A stretch of DNA of 64,000 nt, from the NCBI GenBank assembly GCA_030762935.1, contig CM060900.1, positions 111,194,620 to 111,258,619 of the forward strand. The letters run 5' to 3'. Below are positions 1 to 10,152 of the stretch, one piece after another. Position numbers and translations under genes: made by a program. Within the stretch, counting starts at the first letter, position 1. Every line of letters starts with the position of its first letter. The DNA comes from Hymenopus coronatus (taxonomy: Eukaryota > Arthropoda > Insecta > Mantodea > Hymenopodidae). Under the pieces are notes generated by a model. The model worked only from the letters and a program-made list of their open reading frames with translations. It did not search any database and had not been told where the DNA came from.

Positions 1-321
1 AATTGTAGACTTAAGGTTCGAATTATTACAACGTCCTCCGTATTCAGCAGATTTGGCCCCCAGTGACTTTTTTATTTCCAAACTTAAAAAAAGTGGCTCG
101 GTAGAAAACGATTCCTGTCTAACGAAGAGGTTATCTTCCAAACAGATGCCTATTTTGGGGGCCTTCCAAAATCGTACTTTTTGGAAGGCTTAAAACAGTT
201 GGAAGACCACTGGGAAAAGTGTGTTGAGCTAAAAAGAGATTATGTTGAGGAATAAAAAAAATCCACAGAAAATAATTTATTTTTCTATCTCTTTCTAAGG
301 ATTTATTGAACGCCCCTCGTA
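1..321 (+). mobile_element. mariner (Tc1/mariner) 3' end: decayed transposase C-terminus plus 3' terminal repeat
   Basis: Conceptual translation gives the mariner signature PPYSADLAPSDF around 37-72. The last Asp of APSD would be the third residue of the D,D34D catalytic triad. It continues in other frames with SNEEV, YFGGLPKSYFLEGLKQLE and HWEKCVELKRDYVEE, ending at TAA 253-255. At least one frameshift in an A-run (about 90-96) puts the block in different frames, so it is a pseudogene. The 5' two thirds lie outside the window. The 3' end, TTTATTGAACGCCCCTCGTA (about 302-321), looks like a mariner terminal inverted repeat and is followed by TA, the usual target duplication. Family identity is firm; the subfamily is not assigned. 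Confidence 0.85.
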
Positions 322-465
322 TACACACAATGAACCTAAGAGCAGTAGCTATGGTTTCAACAATGGAGATTTATATTTTATTAGCGCTTATATCTTTGGC
401 GTATATACGTTTTATTTCGATAAATAATATTTTAGTAGAGTTCACGACTGGAGAACTGTCTATTT

Positions 466-1700
466 GTGTATTACTTTCTCTATCACGTATGTACAATGTA
501 GGTAGAACATGTATTGTATTCAAACCAAAATTGGCATCAAAATTTCACGTGTGTTCTGAAGTCCCCTGTATCTAAAAATGTATTTAAAAATGTCAGTGTA
601 TGTATGTCTGTGGGTAACATAACTCGAAAACAAAAAGTCCGTTAAATACCAAATTTGGTATTTAAGTTTACTATCTCCCAAGAGTGTTACTCGAAGATTT
701 ACAAGAACATTTCCCCACCCCAAAGTACCCTTTACCTGGAAAATATGTTCGAACATTTTGACTTTCTCAAAAATGGCTCTAACGCTTTTTATTAAAATAC
801 CGTATATTAAACATGGCGGCGCCGTGGGTGAGTGGTTAAACCGCTCGCCTCCCATCTAGGCGCCCGGATTCGATCTCAAGCGCTCGCATGTGGGAGGTGG
901 ACGAAGCGGCATCTGGGCGGGTTTTCTCTGGGTCCTCGGTTCCCCCACCATTCGCTCCACCAATTGCTTACATTTCATGTCGTCCACTTCATGAACATGC
1001 CTGACTATGGGCCGACCCCTCGTAACAGGTTATCCATTCTGTGGTTTCGTGCCGTAGGCTCCCCGACAGGCTTCTGAGCCCTAGGTATTGGCTTGTAAGT
1101 CCTATGGGCGTGCCAGTCCTACATATACGGGGAGGGTAAGCCGATTACGAACGAAATGAAATATTAACGACACTTACATGACATTTAAAATGTATATCTT
1201 GAATTTTCTGGGAATAGCATCTTAAGCCCTCTTCATTCTGAATTACCTTCGCACAACTGGTAAACTGTAAGAGATAGGCGGAAGCTTACTACATAAAGAT
1301 CTTAGCAAAACACACAATTTATGTGCTTTAAGTTTTTGTTGGGGAGCTAACCTATTCCGAGATATTCCTTGTTATTGGTTTTAATTTTAAAATACTTACA
1401 CTTTTCTTAAACAGGAAGTCGTCTCTTGTTTCTTTTGTTTTACTCCTGGCCATGCAAAGAAGTGAATTTCAGTGACATTCGCATAGTGGCAGCTTTTAAA
1501 ACATTTAATTTTAGCATGTGTTTCCTTTTTCCCTTTTACTTATAAGGAGCTAAGTAACAAGACCATTCTGCTTATGCTTATCTTGATTAGCATGGAGCAG
1601 AAAGAGGGATAATCCTTTGTAAGAAGTTTTTTTGTAGAATAGGTAGAGGAGGTCATATAAATGGAATACATCGGATTTTTCTACTTCATTTTTAGACACA
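466..1700 (+). repeat. R1 repeat copy 1, interrupted by a SINE
   Basis: Copy of the unclassified R1 family. The 5' palindromic end (TACTTTCTCT...) is near 474. Conserved blocks follow: a 'cataactcgaaaacaaaaag' block near 617 and 'ttctcaaaaatggctctaac' near 764. A SINE (811-1160) splits the copy, and R1 resumes with 'atgtatatcttgaattttct' near 1190. The 3' part runs to about 1700. All frames are closed by stops, so it is non-coding. Confidence 0.75.
811..1160 (+). mobile_element. SINE family A (tRNA-Ser/Leu-like head) inserted in R1
   Basis: Pol III A-box-like TGGGTGAGTGG (about 824-834) and B-box-like GGATTCGATCT lie at tRNA spacing. A body with the 'gggttttctctggg' core follows, and the 3' end is 'gggagggtaagccgattacg'. 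The flanks share ATATTAA (804-810 and 1161-1167), a plausible target-site duplication. It matches the minus-strand copy at 29201-29598 along its length. Confidence 0.75.
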
Positions 1701-3670
1701 GGATTTTGCACTTTGCATAATGCTGTTTCTGAATTTACCATCATTAAAGAAATTCAGATTGTATAGCTGAATAATATGAAACTCTGGTCTCTGTTTGCTG
1801 GCACACCAGCTTTATGTCTGTTGGTATTGCAATGCTGAGCTAAGAATTTACGCTTGGAATATTTGTATAGAGGGATTTACATATTACATTTTCTCCGAAT
1901 AAAGCAAAATGTAGTTTGTCAAACTGTTCTACCCATTTGGCTAATGAAGGAATGTTTGACGGTGTCGACATTATTAAATGCGTTTCACTGACCTTATTCA
2001 GAGTTCGGAAATGATACCTAACATGTCTCCACTAGAAAGCACAACTGTGGACTTAGATATAGTCTCGTGACTGTAACACCTCCCCCCCCCCCAACCTTTC
2101 CTTAGAGATAGTGACGTAAGACACTCACTGTGTAAAATGCAACTTCCTTCAGCGATCCTGAAAGTTACAGCTCTAATAATAAGGTGAAGTTTGCCGTCCA
2201 TATCTACATTGGGATGTTGCATAGGAGATACTCAAGTACAGACAATCCTATTGAATTTTTATTCTGACAGCTCTTAGTAGCGAAAATTGCTTTTTTCTTA
2301 ATACTTTTTAAATAATTTTCACAATTTTATAACGTTTGTTGTGTTTTCCGTACGACTGTGCATTTTCTGAAATTGTTACACGTTTTAAATATTGATATTT
2401 TATTATTTTAAAATTCTTGTGGGTTTTCGAACCAGTTTTAAAGCATATGTTTGCGGTGACGGAGGGCAAAATTAAATTGCCTTCTATGCAATTGCTGCCA
2501 GCGCAACATTTTCAAGATGATAATTAAAAGCGAAAAGAATAAATATAAACAATTGCTGTCATTTGTACGCTTTGTTAGAAGCATACATTTTGAACGGTTG
2601 TAAGCCCAAGGATGTAACAACCTCAAAATATGTAGTAGTGGCAGTGGCAACACTTAAAACCATTATATTAATTTGTAAAGCTCAAAACGAATGCAAATTT
2701 CTATAGTTATTTTTTGAGAACGACGAAAATGGCTGAAAAAATACCAATGGAAAATATCCCAGCTGTTTCATTGCCGTAAAGTTTTATCATTTCATTAGTA
2801 TTTTGGCGGATGATTATATTATAAATATGTAAAACTATTTTAAGCTTAACATTATAACTAGGGCTAGGAGGTTGAAGACCCATAAGTTCTCTAAAAATAC
2901 ATTTAAAAATGGAAATAGGCCTACAAAGTTGTTACATAAAATGATGGAGAGGATGGAAATAAAAATGAATGTGGATCCTTTATTAATTTTTTCTTTCCAA
3001 TTAAAAGTTTATATTCTTTGTGAGGTTTACCTAAAATAACTAAAAAATACCAATTAGAAAAGAACATAAAGGGTGGTCCAAGTTAATTAGCAACTTCAGC
3101 TTCAATGAAACATTTAATGAATACATTTAAAAAATACAACTTTCAAAAGTAAAAAATAGCTCTGCTACAAATAAAGGTTGTGGCAAGAAAGTTTTACTAG
3201 GCTTAGTTTTAGGCGTGTTTATAGTTGAGTATCTTCACAAATTGTGAAACTGCATTCAAACATAAGGTGAATACAATACATATATTCATTCGCACTCTCT
3301 GGTCGAGGCATTGTCATGAATCTAGTAAAAATAACGGGATATTTAAGAAAGTTCCAGGAATTTCTCGAGGAACGTGTGCATTTCAGAACTTCATCATTCT
3401 CCTGGTGTTAACGGCATAAATATAACAGAAAGAATCCGCTCAACTTGTTGTGGCAGTCCAGCAGTGTCTAACAATTAACATAAATAAAAATTGAGACTGG
3501 ACTCTGCTGGACAGTAAAAAGCTCTAGATGAAAGAAAAATGCCAAAAAAGGACATTTAGGTAAAAGAACAGCGAAAGTGTCAAAAAGAACGAATAAAATC
3601 CACAACTTTCTGGTCTATCTAATTATTATTAGGCTCAATTCTCTAATATATTAGGCTCTAATCAATTACT
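1701..3670. other. Non-coding AT-rich spacer
   Basis: No credible coding region or recognised repeat. Visible features are a C-run near 2082-2092 and a short inverted repeat GTCCAGCAG (3456-3464) / CTGCTGGAC (3504-3512). Short open frames here look random. Confidence 0.6.
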
Positions 3671-3679
3671 TTAAAACCG

Positions 3680-4345
3680 GTCGCTACGTGAAACAATTGA
3701 AATTCCGTTCTCTTTGCTTGCCAGGAATAGGTAGACAGAAGACAAAAAGATTACCTACCGTTGAGAAAAGTTTAAGTGCTTACAGTTTAAACCAGTAACA
3801 CGGAATACCTCGAAAACGGTAAACTCTACAACAAAATGTGTATGACGTAATTTACATGCTTTAACGAGATCTACATTTCCTGTGTAGTAAGTTTTTGTCT
3901 ATTTCTTACGGCTTACCAGTGAGGCAAATTTAAGCAAGATTCATCCAAAATAAACAGGTTTACAGAAGCTATTCCCAGAAATGTCAAGATATTCATTTTA
4001 TTTTTAATGTAAATAACTTTAATATAGGATATTTTAATCAAAATCATTAGATCCATTTTGAGAAAAACAAAAGTTTCAAATATGTTTACACGAAAAGGAT
4101 AGTTTGGGGGGATTTTCTTAAAAATCTTCATGTTCGCATCCTTGGGAGATACCAAACTTAAATATCCAATGTGGTATTTAACGGTCTTATAGGTTTTGAA
4201 CTATGCTGTCCAAAGGCGCGCGCACACACATACACGGAACTTTTTCTAAAATGCTTGTTTTGGACTCGGGTGACCTCAAAACATATATTTCCGGTGGAAT
4301 ATGGTATCGAATTTTTGGATGGAATACAATACTTTCTCTATAAAC
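3680..4345 (-). repeat. R1 repeat copy 2
   Basis: Reverse-complement R1. The order is the 'gataccaaactt' block (near 4150), the 'gctatgctgtcc' block (near 4200), then 'acatatatttccggtggaat' and 'ttttggatggaatacaatac', which lead to the palindromic 5' end near 4330-4370. The 80-aa open frame on the minus strand (3913-4155) is not kept in other copies, so it is not treated as a gene. Confidence 0.75.
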
Positions 4346-4364
4346 TATATACATAGTACGTGTA

Positions 4365-4505
4365 GAGAAGGTAAGAATGTTTCCTTTTCGGACTCAGGGG
4401 ACCTCAAAATACATATTTCCGGTGAAATCTCGACATTTATCTTTTGGGTGGAATGCAATGCTTTCTCTAGCTACTATGTACGTACGTGCCAGAGAAAGTA
4501 AAACA
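4365..4505 (-). repeat. R1 5'-end fragment (copy 3)
   Basis: A second R1 5' end lies directly beyond copy 2 in the same orientation: 'caggggacctcaaaatacat', then the terminal palindrome CTTTCTCTAGCTAC...CAGAGAAAG at about 4461-4499. This is the clearest example of the terminal hairpin. Confidence 0.7.
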
Positions 4506-4771
4506 GGGATTTTTCCTCAGCTTCTATCCATAGTCTGGGATGTGTCCGTGCATCGTAATATCCTGTTTTCCATTAATAGTCAAAGATATGAGGGACAGGT
4601 TTTTCCAATCCTATCTCGCTCTCTAAACCTTCGCTGCTGCCGACAGTATACGTCAGGTTGTACTTGACCTGCCCACCAATTGAGGAAACCTGGCGGCCTA
4701 TGCGTAGACTTTCCAGCTAGAAATCTACTAGAGGCCGGGGCAGGTAGGCGCAGAAGGTACAATTTGGGCCG

Positions 4772-5036
4772 ATCCCGGTGGCCGCGCTCGCTAAAGTGTC
4801 TCGTTTTGGCGCTTCGTGGTGCACAGGATCGTGGGTTCGAGTCCCGCCTTGGGCATGGGTGTTTCTGTGTTTGTAAATGTGTCTATGTTTGTGTATGTAT
4901 GTGTAAAAGGAACACGTTAAGAATAATAAGGTCTACTAAGGAAATATAGGAAACTGGAAAAAATGGAGAAAAAAGGAATACAGCGCCGGAGTCCTGACAA
5001 GCCTCCGGAACTGTATTTTTATAAAAAAAAAATGTA
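4772..5036 (+). mobile_element. SINE family B copy 1
   Basis: tRNA-like head with B-box GGGTTCGAGTCCC (about 4831-4843). A TG-rich linker follows (about 4857-4903), then a body with 'aaatataggaaactg' and a 3'-terminal stem-loop: CCGGAG (4986-4991) pairs with CTCCGG (5003-5008), extended by TACAG/CTGTA. It ends in an A-rich tail. The 8300-8530 copy is nearly colinear. Confidence 0.75.
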
Positions 5037-6175
5037 GAATTGTACATCTCTAGCTGCCGTAACTGCCAATTCTATGACCTCTTCAAATGTTGAGTTTTTT
5101 GCTCCTTAGTTCCTTTGTGATGTAAGAGCTATGGATATGGCGAGGTGTAGTTAATAATAGTTCTCCTCGGCGGCAAGACTTAGAGATAAGCATGGCAATG
5201 TCAAAGAAAGTGCGGTGTTTTCTTTTAATTTGAATGTCTTGCTGACTTTCTTAAAAAGGCAATAAATTTTATATACAACCTTTAATCAGCTTACAAAGTT
5301 TAATCCTATATGTGAGGGTGCTTCTTACTATTGATTTGTAAACATGCAATTTAGTTTCTTTGGTTATAATTCATCTACCATAAAATGCTATTTACCGTGG
5401 CTAATTTTGTTCTAAAATTGTTAATTTTATTTCTTATGTCTCTCGCCTGTGCATCTTCTTTATAAGCTCTTGCTCCAAAGTACTCAAAATTTTCATAAAG
5501 GTTTAGGAAAGTTTTTAATGTACCACAATTAAATCTGTCTCTGCTCCATATCATATTTAAAATGTTATTTGTTTGTTTCTAAGTTTGCTTTTAGGTTACC
5601 TTTTTTGTTACTCTCCTAACAATGTTCTCGCCATGTCTTTAATTTAATAATAATAACAACATTGGATAAGGATCTTTCTGGTACAAACTTGTGGCATATT
5701 ATCTGACTTACTTAAATACTGTGACTACACTTTACCGGCCATAATCGCCGCACGTGTGCAAGGGCCTTGTTTCGAAAGTCATGGCTGATTATTGCCTTAC
5801 ATAGGTGGCCTCCTTTCGTTAGCAAATGCATTGTTGTGCCTGTTTGAGTGAACATGTCCAGTCTGCAAGCACTTTACAACTAAGGTTCGATTGTCGTACC
5901 TGTGAGTGAATTTATGATAGCTGCACTACTACTTGAAGTTTTTGCTGTCGTAGACAGGTATAAAAGGGAGATAACGAGCTAATTTAGTTAATTCCAATGA
6001 CTGTGGACACGGCACGATATGCCAAGGTACCAACACTTTTAATGTTTATGTATTACTTCCAATGACTAGCGACACGGCTTAGAGTCATGTTGGTATCACC
6101 ACTTACAGTATTTAACATATATTATTGTTTTTAGTATAGTGATGTTTCAGGATATCGCCAGGCACGCGGCAGGAC
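5037..6175. other. Unassigned spacer
   Basis: No gene recognised. A short local duplication is visible: 'ttccaatgactgtggacacg' (near 5991) and 'ttccaatgactagcgacacg' (near 6057). Confidence 0.5.
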
Positions 6176-6590
6176 GACTAGACCCCCCCCCCCGAGGGCG
6201 AGGATAGGATAATCCTATTACTGCCATAAGCCAATTAGTCATTAAATCACTAATGCATTTTGTCACTTTCTTTCACGACTACAAAAGACTTACAGTTAAA
6301 ACGACATCTCTGTATGGAGATTATCCTTCTAATCCCACAGTCCATTCCCAAATTTCCCCGGGCTGTCAACAGGGCCTAGCCAGGCTGCCTAGCCAAATTC
6401 TTCACCTGGCCTAGGTCCACTGAGGCCGGCAATATACCCGCTCCGTGAATCCGCAGGTGTAACAGCGGTACTGCTGCACTTTCTTGGAGACTTACCTCTC
6501 TTCCTTATTCTTATTCTTTAGGTAGAGATGTGTTTAGTGAGCAGTGCCATACTTTATGGTGATCCCTACACTTGGCAGCGTATTACCCTC
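6176..6590 (+). repeat. Possible LTR end with primer-binding-like site
   Basis: A GC-richer block ends in 'ggtgatccctaca' followed by 'cttggcagcg' (about 6558-6580). This resembles the LTR-end/primer-binding-site junction of insect gypsy- or BEL-type retrotransposons, where ...CTACA is followed by TGG. No gag or pol follows and no second LTR is visible. Tentative. Confidence 0.25.
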
Positions 6591-7808
6591 TGTCACTTGT
6601 AAAGATTGGGTTTTCCCGTCCACTCGGGAAAAAAAAAAAAAAAAAAAAAAGGCGAGTCAGTGTCGACGGGAAGTTCAGAGCATACAATTGTGGATGCAAC
6701 CGCAGTGAGCGTCGAAAGAAAACTGTAGGCAGAATTGTTGCGAAAACATCGAATAAAGATGTTTATTTGTAAACAGATTGCTGATTATACCATTAGAAGA
6801 AATAAAGAATTGTTTCAGTAATAAAGATTTTTTGTTATAATATAGCTGTGCATAAATCATATAAACAACTTTAAGCTTTCAACAATCCAGGGCTAGAGTA
6901 GTCTGTTGATCTCAGTGTTAATGTAAACTGCTCATGCTTTCTGACCTAATTTTTAATGTATTACAAACATAGCTGAAGTGGAATTTTTATGGACTAACCA
7001 CTTGAAGGTCGCAGTCAAATAGTTTTATCCATCTAAATCCCGACAACATTTTAAATAAGTCACGGCGTTTTAATCAGCACAAGGTTTGTGCCTCTTTTGT
7101 CTCAGTACGTACGTTTGGTGATTTAGAATTAATTGCAATTCCTTTGGGCTGTTAAGGCATACTACTGCAAGCAGTAAAGAGATGATATTGGAAATGGAAT
7201 TTCCTATGTTTTAATTCCCCCAAACACAAGCTTAAATGACAAAGTATGTGTGGGTCGACATTTCTCATTACTATTCCGCAGGTACTACATACAGCAGCTA
7301 CAGTTTTTGCGACTACTCGCCAAGCTGCGAGTAAACCGATTGATTAGAGAGACGGAGTTAAACATTTGCATTCGAAAAGTCTGAATGCAGTTCGTTTCGG
7401 TACCGCTATCGCAAGGACGCTTCTATAGCAGAGAAAAATGCTTCCATCTACAAATCTGTTATATTACACTGGTTTGTACGTAGGACAAGGTTGGAAAGTT
7501 CAATCAAGTACGGTAAACTAAATTACAACCTTGCTACTGCTATTTCAAAAGTGATGCAATTTTCCAGGAAAAGCAAATGTCACGAGACGACAAATAATTG
7601 TTTGGAATTCACCGTATGATTTGTGTATTGAAAATACGTATGGAACCCTTCATGCCGAACCACCCGAGAGATTTTGGCGATGGAAGCGATGTTTCATAAA
7701 AAGGGTGCATGCAAAACTATAGCTACCAGTTTTGCCTGTAAGCAATATACCGGCTATTTATACTCTATGGAAGCAACGCTTATTTTAACTAACTGAAAAA
7801 ATGTAGTG
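6591..7808. other. Unassigned spacer with poly-A tract
   Basis: An A-run of more than 20 bp at about 6629-6650 gives a small lysine-rich open frame that is an artefact. The rest shows no recognisable gene or repeat. Confidence 0.5.
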
Positions 7809-8040
7809 TTTAACGCCCGCTTTTACTATATATGGCACCGCAGGCGATGACACTGATGATACATCGAATGAAGATGGAGTACTTGTGGAAAGCGATGCCG
7901 GGGAAATCGGAGAAACTGGAGAAAACCCGCTCCTGCGCCGCTTTGTGCACCACAAATCCCACATGCGGTCTCCTGGAATCGAACCCTGGCTTCCTGGGTG
8001 AGAGGCGAGCGGTTTAACCACTCGGCCATGGCGCGGCCCT
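7809..8040 (-). mobile_element. SINE family A' (tRNA-Ser/Leu-like), compact form
   Basis: On the minus strand, A-box TGGCCGAGTGG and B-box GGGTTCGATTCC are both near-consensus. The 'gcgggttttctccagtttct' core follows, with a 3' end of 'agtaaaagcgggcgttaaac'. The head is shared with family A but the 3' half differs. Other copies are at 25520-25755 and, 3' end only, 24150-24235. Confidence 0.75.
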
Positions 8041-8135
8041 GGTAAAACAATAGAGGGATTCATGTGACAATGTGTCTATACTATGTTTCAAACAAAAATA
8101 ATCCTGTTTTAAACATTCCGAAGGGAAGTTGGAGA

Positions 8136-8171
8136 GGGACGGAGGGAGGGAGAGAGAGAGAGAGAGAGAGA
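8136..8171. repeat. GA-rich microsatellite
   Basis: GGGA/GA repeat visible directly; it grades into a perfect (GA)n run. Confidence 0.9.
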
Positions 8172-8299
8172 ACAGTCTTAGGTCATTGATTGGCTGAGCG
8201 AAGCTCTTGGGCGTTTTTTTATTATTATTTTTATTACTATCGTACAAAATGCTGTCTCTAAGAAGTACATCACTGAAATACCAAGCCAAATCGTACTGA

Positions 8300-8530
8300 T
8301 CACCATAGCCACGATCGCTAAAGTACCTAGCGTTGGTGCTTCGTGGCGCAGGGGATCGTGGATTCCAATCCCACCTTGGGCATGGGTGTTTGTGTGTTCG
8401 TAAATATATGTGTATGTGTAGTAAAATAAATTGAAATACAAAAGAAATATAGGAAACTGAAAAAAAGGAAAAAAAGTTAATACAGCACCGGAGTCCTGAC
8501 AAGACTCCGGAATTGTATTATAAAAAAAAT
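8300..8530 (+). mobile_element. SINE family B copy 2
   Basis: Colinear with 4772-5036: 'gcttcgtggcgcaggggatc', linker 'gggcatgggtgtttgtgtgt', and the terminal stem-loop CCGGAG (8488-8493) / CTCCGG (8505-8510) with the same loop, tcctgacaag. The outer stem pairs TACAG with TTGTA, a G-T replacing one pair. A-rich tail. Confidence 0.75.
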
Positions 8531-9890
8531 TAATAAAAAAAATAATCGTCCTAGCCTTTCATATGCGCAATACAGTAGAAGTGAGTGGGAAGTGGCGAGA
8601 GTGGGAGGAGTAAGGCACTGGAAGTTACATCGGAACTCGGAGACAAATCACATACGCAACGCACTGTGAACATTCGAAAAAAAAAAAAAAAAAAAAAAAA
8701 AACGTTCCTTGCAAGGAAGACATGAACAAACAGCAATCGGGATCGCTCTGGAAGTAATACTCATACTCATAGCAGCTGGAATACTGACCCCCAGCTCTCT
8801 TATTATACATAAAAGGGGGTGCGCTGTGCTATTCTTTGTCTATGCTTCAGGAGTTGGGGAATGCCACGAGGATCTTTAAGTAGTTTTCAAAATACTGCTC
8901 AGCACGAATTAGTTTCCTGGAGAGAAAGTTATATATTTATATTCATTTATCTAACACTGCACATACACATTAGGCGTGTTCTAGGCTCACGAATTCTTAA
9001 ATAAATATTTAAAACAGCTGTATACGTAAGCATAAAGCTGTAGATTAAACAGAATACAAGCACAGTTATAAATAGAGCTCGGTTTTGGGTTCCGAAGCGC
9101 ACGCAGTTACGAGCGGTGAGGGCAGTGATAGGGGCTTGTTGCGTAAACATGCACACGTTGAGGTATAATCTGTTCCAAAAGTAGCCTATTACATATATTG
9201 GCATTATATGCGTTGTTCTAATTCATAGAGTAACGCAATAAAATGGTATTTCATAAAATGATTAATAAATAAAACGCCTTATACTTATACAAATTAAAGT
9301 ATAAAGATCGATACAAAAACTCAGGGTAATAATGTGCAGAGCTTTGAAATGGCGATGAACATAAGTCTACAAAACCCATTCAGAATTCATTGCAACGAAT
9401 TGCAAGGCACATCTTTACTATATCGAAAGAAAAGGCTCTACTCCTGTCACTCAAAATATGTTTCAATCATCCAAAAGTTTGTTCAGTATCGAACGCTTAC
9501 CTTCTTGTATTTTTGACATTCTGCGCTCTCTTTCAGGGTTCACTGGTTTATCTACCAACAGGAACTGGGCGAGGCCAGGCTGTGAGCAATGCTAGATAGT
9601 GCAACACGTTTTGAAACGGGCTGTAGAAACCACGCCTACTCCATCACGCTATAGTTATACTATGCGTACCTGTTCCTCAATCCGGCAATTTGTTTACCCC
9701 GGACCGAGCTCCAGTTATAAAACATTAGCTTATTGTTGTTAAATAATGAGCAGCCTAACTTTGTATTTCTAAAGAAATAGTTGCAAAGAGTTGCGCTTCC
9801 ATATCACTCTCGGAACAAATTTGGTCTCGAGAAGTAAATGCTGATTTAGATGCTGCTGTTTATTGAGCATAATCATAGATTATACTAGGT
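8531..9890. other. Unassigned spacer with poly-A tract
   Basis: A-run of about 26 bp at about 8677-8702. The remainder is moderately AT-rich with no coding signature or recognised repeat. Confidence 0.5.
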
Positions 9891-10152
9891 GGTCCAGCTG
9901 CTAATATTTGACGTATGCAGATATCTCTTGCTGTGTTAAAAGAGTTGCAGAACTCAAGGGGACTATTACAGGTTAAAACTAGCCAGTGGGGAAATAGGCT
10001 GATAAGCAAAACGGGTAAGGCGTAGGTTGCTCTCGCCAGTTCTCCATGACGGATTTTAACTTGAAACAGTCCCGTTGAGTTCTGCTACTCCTTTAACGCA
10101 GGAAGGGATATCTGCACACGTCAAATACGGGGAGGTTGGGCTATCTGGTATT
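9891..10152. mobile_element. M1: fold-back MITE with ~110-bp inverted arms
   Basis: The two halves are inverted repeats. 'tatttgacgtatgcagatat' (from 9905) is mirrored by 'gatatctgcacacgtcaaata' (ending 10127), and 'aaaagagttgcagaactcaa' by 'ttgagttctgctactccttt'. Outer ends (ctaggtggtcc / ggttgggctatctgg) are more diverged. There is no ORF. A second copy lies at 17630-17870. This is a non-autonomous DNA transposon structure; the superfamily is unknown. Confidence 0.75.

Noticed and set aside
3913..4155. 80-aa minus-strand frame as an R1-encoded protein
   Set aside because: The frame is closed by stops in the other R1 copies.
6629..6650. Poly-A tract as a processed-pseudogene tail
   Set aside because: No mRNA-like sequence upstream and no flanking direct repeat seen.
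8014..8502. 162-aa minus-strand open frame
   Set aside because: Formed by SINE B antisense, the GA microsatellite and part of SINE A'.
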